64,000 bases of DNA, taken from Corticium candelabrum (lineage: Eukaryota > Porifera > Homoscleromorpha > Homosclerophorida > Plakinidae). The first letter of the stretch is position 1, and every line of letters begins with the position of its first letter. Below, piece by piece: positions 1 through 10,234 of this stretch. Under the pieces are notes generated by a model. That model was not told where the DNA came from, made no database searches, and saw only the letters and a program-made list of their open reading frames with translations. The translations under genes and the position numbers were made by a program. The stretch covers positions 7,807,342 through 7,871,341 of the forward strand of contig NC_085091.1 in the NCBI RefSeq assembly GCF_963422355.1, written 5' to 3'.

Positions 1-763
1 ATACTGCGAGTAAGTAAGTAATCTTTTAACTGGGCAAAGACCGGGTAATGCAGCTAGCTATAGCAGTATATTTAGACACACTGGCGTAGGAAGCAGGGTG
101 CTGGGGGAATTGAAGCCCGTTGCTCAGACTGACAGAGGAGAAATTTTTTGTCCCACATTAAGTGCTGAAAAATACAAAGAGCACCTACATGCTTTGTACT
201 CGAACGTCACTGCTAAGTACCTGCCAACTTCTGGACGCGAAACCCCGCGACTTGGACGCCCAAATTCCCTGGATTTAGCGTACTTTCCCGGGACACCACG
301 TACCAACTGCCACGCCCCCGTATGATGGTGTCTTCTATAGTGTTTCAGAGTCTCCCTCGGCCTCTTCGACAGCTTCTTCCTATCAGCTTCCGACATTGAT
401 TCATGACGCACGCGCAGAAGGCACGGTCTCGCAGTTCTCATCGATATTCGCGCTTAATTATGTACGCGTGCATGTGCTGTAGATAACCAAAGCCAGTAGG
501 CCACAGGCCAGAAAATAACTCGAAAGGTCATTATCAGGACGGAACTTGTGTATGACTTCGACTTTGCTATCGACTCAAGAAAATCCCGGAACATTTCGTT
601 CCCGACCGGGACGCCGGGACGGAGAGCCAAATCCAGGGACAATGCAGAGAATCCCGGGACGGTTGACAGCTATGTGCAGCTAGGAAGCGTGTAAACGGAA
701 GTGGACATTGTCTTCTTGTAAAGTTAATGTGTTTCGAAAGTGTATGACACTGTCAACAGGAGT

Positions 764-2121
764 TATTACCCGATGCCCGGATATCCGGGCTAAGGGTATA
801 GTAGTCGTCTGACGTACGACCGACCGTACGACCGTACGTATACGTATCTATACTCGATTAGTGCAGATGCAAGTAGAGAAGCATTAGAAGTGCAAACCCT
901 CGGTCAGTAAGCACCTTGAAGGTAATTAGTCGCGCTATGACAACATCGTATGATAGAAACGCATGATGTGGGTAACAAAATTAGATGTGGGAACGTTACA
1001 AATGCAGCTAGATTAGCTAAGCGTTGTTTCTAAATGCATGTTACAAATGTAGTTGTTTCCAAGTGATGGAACAAGCCAAATGTTACAAGTCGGAGAGCCT
1101 CGACGCTAGGCCGGCTGGCAATCTTCGCCTTACGTGATGAAGTAACGGGCGTGATCATTGTTCTGTTTGTTGTATTGGTGGGAAACGTAGGTTACAAATG
1201 TAGACCAAACAAGCAGATCACCACCGATTTTCCAGCTCACAAGAATGTAATATAAGTCTCGTTCTTTGTGCAGCTTCTCTAGGCGTCTTGTTGTTTGTGC
1301 CGCTTCTCTAGCTAGACGTCGCCTACTGTGCACTGTACCGTATTTACACAGCTATCCGTCTAACCGCAATTTTGGTTGTTGTAATGAGGAGACCCCAGAG
1401 CCAAAACAAAACATCAATGTGGGAAAACATGCACGTGCACATGTAGACTAATTAGGCGTCTGTTCTCTCTGACTTTGGAGACCGTAAAACAACAATGAAT
1501 AGAGACGCACTAGCGTACTTACAGGTCAGCCGAGCCGCTTCGTTCGACAAACAGACGCTCTCATGGACAATGCACGTTCCACTTCGCAAATTCCCGTCAA
1601 GCGCCAAATTTCTGTTGAAGACGACACTAGTGATCTTTGCAACACACCACGGCCGCTCAGCCACGCACACCGAAAATTTAAGCTGGCAGACTGCAGAACC
1701 ACTATGCAGAAACACTGTGGAACAAGCAAAATGTTACAAGTCAGGTACAGCTACACGCCCTCGCTCCTGGTTGTTGTTGGGGAAACATACACGTGCAAAT
1801 GTAAACTATAGGCGTTGTTTCTATGTACTAAACCCTTCGAACAAAGGACTAAACACCATGTACAGGACGGACTCCCGATGGCCGAATTCTCGTTAGCAGC
1901 TACCAAACAAAGAGAGGTGGAGCCTCATGATGACATCACGTTCGTCTATTGGTCAGTAATGACACCACTTCTCGTCTATTGGTCGGAATAGCTTCATTTG
2001 CATCTGTGCTAACCAACTATATATATGGGCGGTCGCCGGGTCGTCGGGTCATCGGGTTGTCGGGTCGTCGGGTCGTCGAACGACTACTATACTTGAGGCC
2101 CGGAAATCCGGGCTTTAGGTA
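764..2121. mobile_element. Non-autonomous DNA element with palindromic ends
   Basis: The left end (about 764-809) and right end (about 2079-2121) are inverted copies of each other. Each carries a GCCCGGATATCCGGGC-like self-complementary core followed by TATAGTAGTCG. A third isolated end of the same family lies at about 31443-31495. The inside has no credible ORF. It consists of diverged direct repeats containing motifs such as ATGTTACAAGT and CACGTGCA(A/C)ATGTA, for example near 1080, 1430, 1730 and 1790, and GGGTCGTC repeats near 2035-2078. The family is not recognised. Confidence 0.6.
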
Positions 2122-2889
2122 TTCACGTGATAACATTACGCCTGTTAACGCGCGTTATGCCGGACCAATTTCTTCCACTCTCCCTGCACGGTCGACCTGT
2201 TACTGTTGATCTCGCCTTGGAATTTGCAACAGCAAACAGTCGACGAACTAATTACAAGAATCAAACTAAAGGGTAGTGAAAGTCATGCAGCTGATTAGGT
2301 ATTGGTCTCCAGGACCGAAGTCACTGGTATGTTTGGTAGGGTTTCAAACTTACCACTTTTCAAAATTTGTGCGTTCACTAGTTGTCGATTTCCAGGATTT
2401 TCCGGAATAAGGTAAAGCTGATTAAATAATATTAATTTAATTACTTTTTGATGACCTTATTGTAATAGTGCCAGTAAATGCATGCATGAGGTGAGTACAC
2501 GAGGTGAATAGAAATAGCATAGAAATAACGTTTGGTTCTAGTACAAGAAATAAGAAAAAGGGATGAATAAATAAGAGAATTTAAAGGATGATCAAATTAT
2601 ACGACTTGTCGTGAAGCTTAATATTAAACACGCCCACTCAATTAAGTAATTAATATTAATTTTTAACCATTATACTTTTAAATTAGTGACTATACGTGCA
2701 TGTATAAAACGTAACATTCGTGCAGACATTGAGCGCTCCAGAGACAAAGAAAACGCTAGGATATTCCGGAAATTCATAGCTTGACTTCTACAGAGCAGCC
2801 CCTTGCTGTTAATTAACTAGATATTTTCCTCTTCTACCCTAATTTGTTTATCTTCGACTTGTATGGTTGTTGTGGTTTTTATTCTATAG

Positions 2890-3016
<127 letters not shown>

Positions 3017-3040
3017 GATGTGCTAATGACGTCAAATTAC

Positions 3041-3298
3041 GTAGGGGCTTAGAGTGACATGAGCTGACCGAGCTATACCCCTCATTTGTAGGCGTGTTCA
3101 TAAACATTGTGGACTTTGAATATGTGTGAGGACCAAAGCTGTATATAGTATTACACCGCCCTTTTTTCCAGTCTGTATCTGCCACTGATTCTACCGCATC
3201 AGTCAATTAGAAGCTAATAAAAATGGGCGTGTTCATAAAAGTGGGCGTGTTTAGTAGCATCATTTTACCCCCATTTCTGGGCGTCACGCCACGCCCCT
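3041..3298. mobile_element. MITE, copy 1 (GGGGCGTGGCGTGAC ends)
   Basis: A block of about 250 bp with inverted ends related to GGGCGTAGCGTGA. It is closely similar to the second copy at 3410-3700. Shared internal landmarks are GTGTGAGGACCAAAGCTG, TCTGCCACTGATTCTAC and GTGGGCGTG. Short, non-coding, with inverted ends: MITE-like. Confidence 0.6.
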
Positions 3299-3409
3299 GA
3301 ATTACTGCTAATTTTGTTTGCTTTTGCTGACACTTTGATTTACCCATACGAGGTAGGACTAGATCTAGAGGCTCCTACGTGTATTCTTCTAGTAGTACTG
3401 TATTAGACT

Positions 3410-3700
3410 AGACGGGCGTAGCGTGATCGGGCTATAGCCCCCGTCATTTATAGGCGTGGTCATAAAAATTGTGGATTGTAAATACGTGTGAGGACCAAAG
3501 CTGTATATATAGTATATATAGTATATATGGTATATATAGTACATATATAGTGTATATAGTATATATAGTATATACACCACTGTTTTTTCAGTCTGGATCT
3601 GCCACTGATTCTACGGTATCAGTCATAAAAAGTGGGCGTGCCCCTTAGCATCATGAAGTTTAGCCCCCATTTCTAGAGGTCACGCTACGCCCTGCACTAG
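3410..3700. mobile_element. MITE, copy 2 of the same family
   Basis: Begins with GGGCGTAGCGTGATC and ends with the inverse GGTCACGCTACGCCC, so terminal inverted repeats are visible. It matches the block at 3041-3298 but carries a TATATAG expansion near 3505-3570. Confidence 0.65.
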
Positions 3701-3788
3701 ACATGCATCTAGATTGTCTTTTTTGTTTATCGTTTCAACAAATTGTTATTTTGTTTTTATGACTATCATACACCTGTTTCATCTGTAG

Positions 3789-4244
3789 GTAACAAACAAA
3801 TTTGGCATTGAGTGGTTGCGACGCCATCTTGGTGACGACTACCGCATCCACGAGCTGTCATTTCGTGATCCCAATCCCATGCATATCGATGGCACTCTTC
3901 TTGCCATCCGTCCAGGTATTGTGTTGTCGAATCCCGACAGACCATGTCATCAGATCGACATGTTCGAGAAAGCAGGATGGAAAGTCGTCCACCCTCCTCA
4001 ACCAGTCCTGCCCGATTCTCACCCTCTCTGGATGTCATCAAAGTGGCTCTCTATGAATATTCTCATGTTGGATGAGAATCGTGTTGTCGTTTCAGCCAAA
4101 GAGTATCCAATCCACAAGATGTTTGAATCTCTCGGTATCGAGTGCATCAAAGTCGACTTGAGGTTTGCTAATTCACTGGGTGGAGGCTTTCATTGCTGGA
4201 CAGCGGATGTGAAGAGAAAGAGTACACTCGAGTCCTATTTCTAA
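3789..4244 (+). CDS. GATM: Glycine amidinotransferase copy A, last exon
   Basis: C-terminal 151 residues of L-arginine:glycine amidinotransferase, the mitochondrial enzyme that makes guanidinoacetate, the first step of creatine synthesis. The exon starts after a CTGTAG acceptor with [15 protein letters not shown] and ends at TAA. Visible motifs are DPNPMHID (active-site His), [23 protein letters not shown] and [11 protein letters not shown], which holds the catalytic Cys. It differs from gene B's exon at 8 of 151 residues, nearly all conservative, and both have the same length, acceptor and stop. The reading frame is intact, so copy A may be a working paralogue. Its first exon would be outside the window. 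Confidence 0.9.
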   Translation, partial: VTNKFGIEWLRRHLGDDYRIHELSFRDPNPMHIDGTLLAIRPGIVLSNPDRPCHQIDMFEKAGWKVVHPPQPVLPDSHPLWMSSKWLSMNILMLDENRVVVSAKEYPIHKMFESLGIECIKVDLRFANSLGGGFHCWTADVKRKSTLESYF

Positions 4245-4370
4245 ACAAGTCTCTAAAGAATCTGACTTTAAAACTTCTCGTGACACTAAACATTATATCC
4301 CGTTGCGTATGATATTTGTGTATAATTATAGTGCTGCACGATCTAGCTATTGCTCCTACTTTTAAAGTTT

Positions 4371-4444
4371 ATCAATATATATCAATATATATATATCAAT
4401 ATATATCAATATATATCAATATATCAATATATATTAATATATAT

Positions 4445-4493
<49 letters not shown>
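4371..4493. repeat. (AT)n / ATATCA microsatellite
   Basis: TA-rich tract with ATATCA units passing into pure TA. The Tc1 element is inserted in it. The tract resumes right of the element at 6038-6052. Confidence 0.9.
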
Positions 4494-4496
<3 letters not shown>

Positions 4497-6037
4497 TACT
4501 GTGCAAAAGTTTTAGGTCACCCTGGTTACTTCACTAATCTGGAGGAAGAAAGTGGACTACAGTCAACAGCTACAGCTTTATTGTATCACAAACAACAAAA
4601 AACATCTTGCATACTACTCACAAGTAATCTTGACAAAGAAATATTGTTTAGTACTTAGTGTGTCCTCCATGAGCAGCAATTACTGCAGCACACCTGCAAG
4701 GCATCGAATCTACAAGGTTTGTGGTAACAGCCCTGGTGGTGGTATTCCACACTTGGAAAACAGCTGCTGTCAACTCTTGCTTGTTCCTGCAGGGTTCCTT
4801 CTCTAGTCGGCGTTTCATTTCATCCCAAAGATGCTCTATAGGATTTAAATCAGCACTCTGAGGTGGCCATGGATGGATTACAGGCACGCTATGTCTCTCA
4901 AACCACGCCATTGTCGTTCTTGCTGTGTGGCAAGGTGCTCCATCTTGCTGAAAGACATATTCAGCTCCACATAACTTCTCCCCGTCCTCTTTAACACTGT
5001 CACAAATGAGTCCCACATACCTGGCTGCATTAAGTGTACCTTCAACTACCTTCAGACTTTCCACACCCGATGCAGCCATACACCCCCAAACTTGAATTTT
5101 TGCTCCCCCATACTTCACCGTTGAAGTAACACAATGAGGATGGTATCTTTCGTTGCTTCTCCTTCGTATCCACTCTCTTCTTGCTGGTATGAGTTCAAAT
5201 ACAGACTCATCAGACCACAGTACTTTCCGCCATTTCTCAACTGTCCAATCTTGTCGCTCCTTGCACCACTCTAGTCTCTTCTTTTTGTGTTTTTCGGTTA
5301 GAAGTGGTTTCTTTGCTGCCACACAACCCTTCAATCCAAACGAATTCAACCTTCTTCTAACCGTACTAGACGAAACGTGACAGCCAGTAGAGTCCTGGAG
5401 CGCTCTCTTCAACAATCTCGATGTTGCCCTCCGATTCGATAGAGACGTGCGATAAAGAAGACGATCTTCGCGAGCGGTAGTTGCTCGAGGACGTCCAGAT
5501 CTTGACTTGTCTTTAACCGTGCCTGTTTCAGACTTCTTCCGCAATATCCCCTGGACTGCACAAAGACTGATTTTCTGCCTTCTTGCAATACTGCGACAGC
5601 TGTATCCCTCTTCACTTAAAGTCACTACTGCAGCTCGTTCTTCAATAGAAAGATTTCTTCTCTTTGGCATCACACGGAAATTGCTTGCGAGATTCAAACG
5701 TCCCGTACGTCACCTCGGATGCCCTTCTTCCTTCAGCGTACAGTGCGCAACCATGCGGTTTACAGGGACGGTCTGCGCAACCCTAGTAGATGCATAGCAA
5801 CGGTAGTCATTCTAGCCATCTGCATAGCAACGGCGACATCACAACGTGAACTCGTAGTGCACGTTGACGTTCTCGTTAGCTACAGCCTGTCTACAGCAAG
5901 AATATAACTGATGAAATACTGTTCAATATCTCCAGACAGTATGTGATCTCAAGACGTTCATATTTCAGGTGCAGAACTACATTTTCATACAACCTTAGAA
6001 CAATATCTGGGTGACCTAAAACTTTTGCACAGTACTG
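4494..6037 (-). mobile_element. Complete Tc1/mariner transposon
   Basis: A 1544-bp element bounded by perfect 29-bp terminal inverted repeats, 4494-4522 and 6009-6037, starting CAGTACTGTGCAAAAG. It is flanked on both sides by the TA target duplication (4492-4493, 6038-6039). It sits in a TA microsatellite 250 bp after the stop of GATM copy A. The single ORF is intact. Gene B's 3' flank lacks the element at the matching spot (about 14168), so the insertion post-dates the GATM duplication. Confidence 0.95.
4648..5670 (-). CDS. Tc1/mariner transposase, intact
   Basis: 340-aa cut-and-paste transposase, the usual Tc1 length. The N-terminus (MPKRRNLSIEERAAVV, with EEGYSCRSIARR) is a paired-like helix-turn-helix, followed by the basic GRPRATT hinge. 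The catalytic acidic residues are seen in LWSDESVFEL, VFQQDGAPCHTA and SADLNPIEHLWDEMKR. Counting between the second Asp and the Glu gives 35 residues, so DD35E rather than the classical Tc1 DD34E. The first ATG in frame after an upstream TTG run was chosen because it matches family starts. No stop or frameshift is present, so the protein could be active. Confidence 0.95.
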   Translation of the reverse strand: MPKRRNLSIEERAAVVTLSEEGYSCRSIARRQKISLCAVQGILRKKSETGTVKDKSRSGRPRATTAREDRLLYRTSLSNRRATSRLLKRALQDSTGCHVSSSTVRRRLNSFGLKGCVAAKKPLLTEKHKKKRLEWCKERQDWTVEKWRKVLWSDESVFELIPARREWIRRRSNERYHPHCVTSTVKYGGAKIQVWGCMAASGVESLKVVEGTLNAARYVGLICDSVKEDGEKLCGAEYVFQQDGAPCHTARTTMAWFERHSVPVIHPWPPQSADLNPIEHLWDEMKRRLEKEPCRNKQELTAAVFQVWNTTTRAVTTNLVDSMPCRCAAVIAAHGGHTKY

Positions 6038-6052
6038 TATATATATATATAT

Positions 6053-7698
6053 CATATCCTGCTAGCGGATGACGTAGTGTTACAGTAGCACGCAACTTCA
6101 AGCGTTATGCGCATAATTACCGACGCGTGCTGAAACAGCGAGTCGCAGCGCAACCGAGTTTACTCGTGCAAGCCGAAACGATGGAGCTCGACAGCGAGGC
6201 TGTACATGTCGTCGTCTTTCGGAGTTCTCTCAGGACAACGCGATTTCTTGCCGATCGAACCTGTCTCTACTCGCGCGCAAATTTCTCATCGAATCTTCAC
6301 CGAATTTTAAATGTCGATTGGAGACGTCGGACGGTACGCAAGGACCGACTCAGTGGCGTAGGAATACCGGATGAGGCCCTACATGAATGCTCTCTATTGG
6401 AGCTCCTCGTTTTATCCATTTGTGTACACAGTAGCGGATTTAGATAGGGAAATTGGGCGGCACGTGTCTCCTTCTGAAGCGCCCTCAATAACAATTGCTC
6501 TGTATAATATTTCTGTCCGCTATCGCAGCATAGCCTTGCAGGGATACTAAAATACAACCAGGGCGTCGCGCCGTATAGCTTCCGTAATGGATGGTTCACA
6601 ATATCTGCCAGAGAGCAATCCGTTTTCTTGCTACGTCTTGGGAATGAGCACATCCGAGAAAAATCTAATAAACCTTAGCTAATACTCCATTGATTCTTTA
6701 TTAGATCTAGCTAGTAAGTATAGAGTAGATGGAATCTATATCTAGATATAGTAGCGAGTAAGCTTTGTGTCCTTTTGCTGACTACTGTATTCCCTAGATG
6801 TACTGTGGCCGGTGCATGCTTTCCTGTAATTTAATTAATTGAAACGTTGGATGGCAGATAGCTTGTGGAGAAACAGTGAATGAGCATCCCGTCTGCGGTT
6901 TTTACTCTTATTAATTATGTCTTTAGAAAGAATGACAAACTCATGCACAGTACATGCACGTTCGCACTGTAGTGACTATAGTCTATAGCTAGAACCAAGC
7001 CTGCATGGTCTAGAAAATAAATCACGTCATTTGCTAAATTCTTTGCCCAAACATTTGTGTCGACTTTCTCATATTATATCCAGATCTTTAAAACTACATA
7101 GCTAGAGGGCATGCGGAGGGTTTGCAAGTTACTTTAGTGTTTCTTTATTAGACTAATTAGCCTTTGCAATCTGCATGTGTAAGTTGTTTGTTGTTTGTTG
7201 GTGTTTCGAAGCAGGGACGTTGATCAAGAAATTTTATATGGGGCCGTTAACAGATTTTCAGTGGCCCATGCATTTGTCATTGTTTTGCTGCTGGTCTCTT
7301 CAGTCCTAGAAGAATTCATACGGGGTGCACAGACCCTGTCCTACTTGACATCAAATGACCACCTGTCTAGTATTAGTTAAAGATGTAGGGTCATGAACAC
7401 ACGTACACTGGTGGAATGCATAGGTCCGCGCGTGCTTTCGCGTGTGTCATCACGGTTGTTCGTCTAGGACATACAAAAGAATTCGCAAAGAATTTTAGTG
7501 AGGTGACTTCTATAGGAGACAAACTGAGTCTAGAATGAGACGAGGAGATAAACTACCGTCAATTAACAGATCGACGAGATCCAGCGTTTCGACATAATTC
7601 ATGCATCCACTATTACGTCATTGATGAATAATTGTTGGGTTGTTGTCAAGGTTTTCCCGCTCAAATTTTATATCGGTTTGATATTTCAGATGATCGAC
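6053..7698. other. GATM copy A downstream flank, no gene seen
   Basis: The segment 6053-6085 (CCTGCTAGCGGATGACGTAG) and the segment near 7150-7240 match gene B's 3' flank at about 14176-14365. The flanks were therefore duplicated together with the gene. The intervening sequence (about 6090-7140) is absent from gene B's flank. It includes an end-like motif CAGTGGCGTAGGA at about 6354. No credible exon was found. Confidence 0.5.
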
Positions 7699-7992
7699 AT
7701 GGCCGTCGTTCTGTTTGCTCGATTCTAAATATCTACATTACATTAAATTTGGATTTCGTCAATCCACGATTTGTCAACAGGAAGTTTATTTACTCTTGTA
7801 CCTTTGGCAGAACAAACGAAGCTTTCTGTCTCTTTTTCGTCACAGTGGACGACTGTATACGGTGCATGTGTGCCGCCATTTAACTCAGAAGTTAGGGCAA
7901 CTACGTACGAGAAGTGCATGATGGCCATTCTAGCAAAACCATGCAAGACCATCGGTTCCCTTTCATCTCTTAGTCAAAGCAGAAGCAGAGGC
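7699..7992 (+). pseudogene. GATM: Degenerate GATM exon 1 fragment
   Basis: Similar to the first 330 or so bases of gene B's exon 1, including ATGGCC, GCTTGCTCGATTC, GTGGACGACTGT, CCGCCATTTAACTCAGAAGT and AAAGC(A/G)GAAGCAGAGG. It carries deletions and stop codons, among them TAA soon after the ATG. Similarity stops abruptly at the border of the MITE at 7993-7996. No remainder of the exon is found on the far side of that element. It is the relic of a third GATM copy lying between copy A and gene B. Confidence 0.8.
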
Positions 7993-7995
7993 TAA

Positions 7996-9985
7996 AGCCT
8001 GGTTCACAATATTGACGCCGACGTCGACGTCGACGTCGGCGCTAGAACAGAAATGAATCCTATTCCAGCGTAGACTCGTGCCCAGTCCTCCTCCGCGCTA
8101 GGTTGCTTACACCACGTGCGCTAGCTGTCACGTGTGTATAGGTCCATGTGGTTTCACACGTGTGATTGGCTTAAGCACGGAGGAGGACTGGGACCATGCT
8201 TCGTCACGTGACATGCTTTGAGTCTAATTAAGTTATTTAGCTCAGCCCACTGGTCTCAGCTAAGATTTCTAAGAGGCTCTGCTAAACGACACAGAAGGTG
8301 GTAGATTAGCAAGAGCCTAACAACTTGCCTACAACCGGTCAGTCGCCTGGCCTCACAAATCAACGCCATCATGCACATGCACGATCCTCTTCGTAAAACT
8401 GCGCCGGCTAGCAGAGTCTAGAGTAGGATAACGCAGCCCATGACGGACATATTTCGTACATTTGACTACCTTCACAAATCTAAAGCAGATCTAAATCTAA
8501 ATACAAATTCAGATTGTCATACACCCAGATGTGTGTCTCTTTCGTGAGCTGCTGTACATCCTGGTAATCATTCGCCAAGTTCTTTAGTTAGACGTCGCTA
8601 AATCTGTTGATATGTTGCGAGACACCAAGATGGTTGAGGTCTGTAATTGCTTGCTTTCCTGTACCGCGAGCAAACAAGCATGTAGGCTGTTAGGAGTGCA
8701 ATCCCACTGCTTTGGCGATCTCAGAACTTCAGTGCCACAGTGCCGGTGATGAGAGCCTGCAGGCGTGTGCTGTCAGCCTCTTCGTTGGCTTTCCCTTTGA
8801 CCAGCGCTTGCAAGATGCCAAACAAATGAGGGCTTTGACGACGCATCGTGTCTTCGATGTCTTTCACGGAGAAACGGCGTAAATCTTGCCACGAAACAGG
8901 CCCTCGACCAAGAGAACAGCAGTCGGACTCTCGCAAAAGTTCGATCTATCTCGGACGACAGAGTCGTTTCTACTAATTGCCAATTGATTGGCGTCTCCGC
9001 ATAATCTCTTGAGACATGTTGCTTCGCTGGAGTTGGACAAGTCCCACTTGCTTGATTCGAATCTTGTCGATTTCTCCTTGTGACATCTACAGGTCAGACA
9101 GGCACTCTGCAAGTGCACACCTCTTGTACGCAGTGCGTATCTTACTTGCATAAGGCGAGGGGTGATTCCGCAAGTCTGAAACGTCAGTAGAATGTGCTAT
9201 AACTCCAACAGAGACTGCTGCGAAGGCAATACCAACGTAGACGTATGTTCTGGTGGCATGGTCCATCCTGTGGCGAGCTTCCGGGAAAGCTTACGAGCCA
9301 CCTCGACGTGACTGATATTAGCTTAAAATTGATCCAACAAAATCTGCTAGACGTAACTAACAGGGACGCCTGAACGCGGTGCTCTGGCAGATACAGGGAT
9401 CAGGACCCGTCGCAGCCTTTTGAAAAAGAGAGACTTTACCTTCACGTACTCGTGTGGCTCGACAGGTATCTAGAAGGTCTAGGCGCGCGCGAATGCACTT
9501 GCACTTACCATTGAGACCGCTCTTCTCGAAAGTCCTTGTCTGGTCGCACTCTCACGGACAAGGACGCCATCAACAAGTTATTGGCACGTAATGGCTTAGT
9601 GGCTCTATAATTGTTGTGTACTTAGTCTTTCTAATTGTGTAATCATGCATTACAAAAGTCCTCCTACGGAAACTATCATGCTAAATAGAAGTAGTATCTA
9701 CCAATCATGTCACGCCATTTCGGTCACGTTACAAACAAGTTTGTCACGTGACGAAGCATGGTTCCAGTCCTCCTCCGTGCTTAGGCCAATCACACGTGTG
9801 AAACCACATGGACGTATAAACACGTGACAGCTAGCGCACGTGGTGTAAGCAACCTAGCGCGCGGTGGAGGACTGGGCACGAGTCTAATTCCAGCGTCGAC
9901 GTTGGCGTCAACATCAAAGGATGCCGCCAACGTCGAGGCGGTTTCTTTGAAGTTTGGGCGTCGGCGTCATATCGTGAACCAGGCC
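7996..9985. mobile_element. Palindromic MITE split by a nested element
   Basis: The ends are inverted copies: AGCCTGGTTCACAATATTGACGCCGACG on the left (7996 on) and its complement ending GTGAACCAGGCC at 9985. TAA lies on both sides (7993-7995, 9986-9988). A whole copy without the nested insert, about 165 bp long, is at 46795-46959, which defines the unit. The size, inverted ends and a TAA/TTA-like target suggest a PIF/Harbinger-type MITE, but no transposase was seen. Its GACGTC/GACGCC-rich ends can fold back. Confidence 0.75.
8071..9886. mobile_element. MULE-like transposon with long TIRs, nested
   Basis: A 1816-bp element that begins TAGACTCGTGCCCAG and ends with the exact inverse. The terminal inverted repeats are about 142 bp (8071-8212 and 9743-9886) and differ by only a few substitutions and indels. 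It is flanked by a perfect 9-bp duplication ATTCCAGCG (8062-8070, 9887-9895), which occurs once in the uninterrupted MITE at 46.8 kb. Long TIRs plus a 9-bp duplication are the signature of the Mutator/MULE superfamily. The 1.5-kb interior has no recognisable transposase; only short minus-strand ORFs (e.g. 8721-8936) are present, so it is probably non-autonomous. Confidence 0.85.
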
Positions 9986-10234
9986 TAAGTCTAGAGGCCA
10001 ACACCTATAGCTTGCGTGTAGTATGTGCAAATGTTTTCCAGTATCACTTCTGTAATATTGTGTTAGTTTATCAGTTTATGGTGACTGGAGACTGGCGAAC
10101 TGGAGAGATGCCACGTAATGTAATCTCGCGCTTCAGGAAACAGGGACGCGAGACGACACGCGGTCCAAAACTAGGCGTGGTTCAAACTAGGCGTGGTTCA
10201 AACTGCCTCGTGGTGTCTTTAGTACTCAAACGGC

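Noticed and set aside
8721..8936. Minus-strand ORF inside the MULE-like element as transposase
   Set aside because: Only 71 codons and no catalytic or zinc motif recognised.
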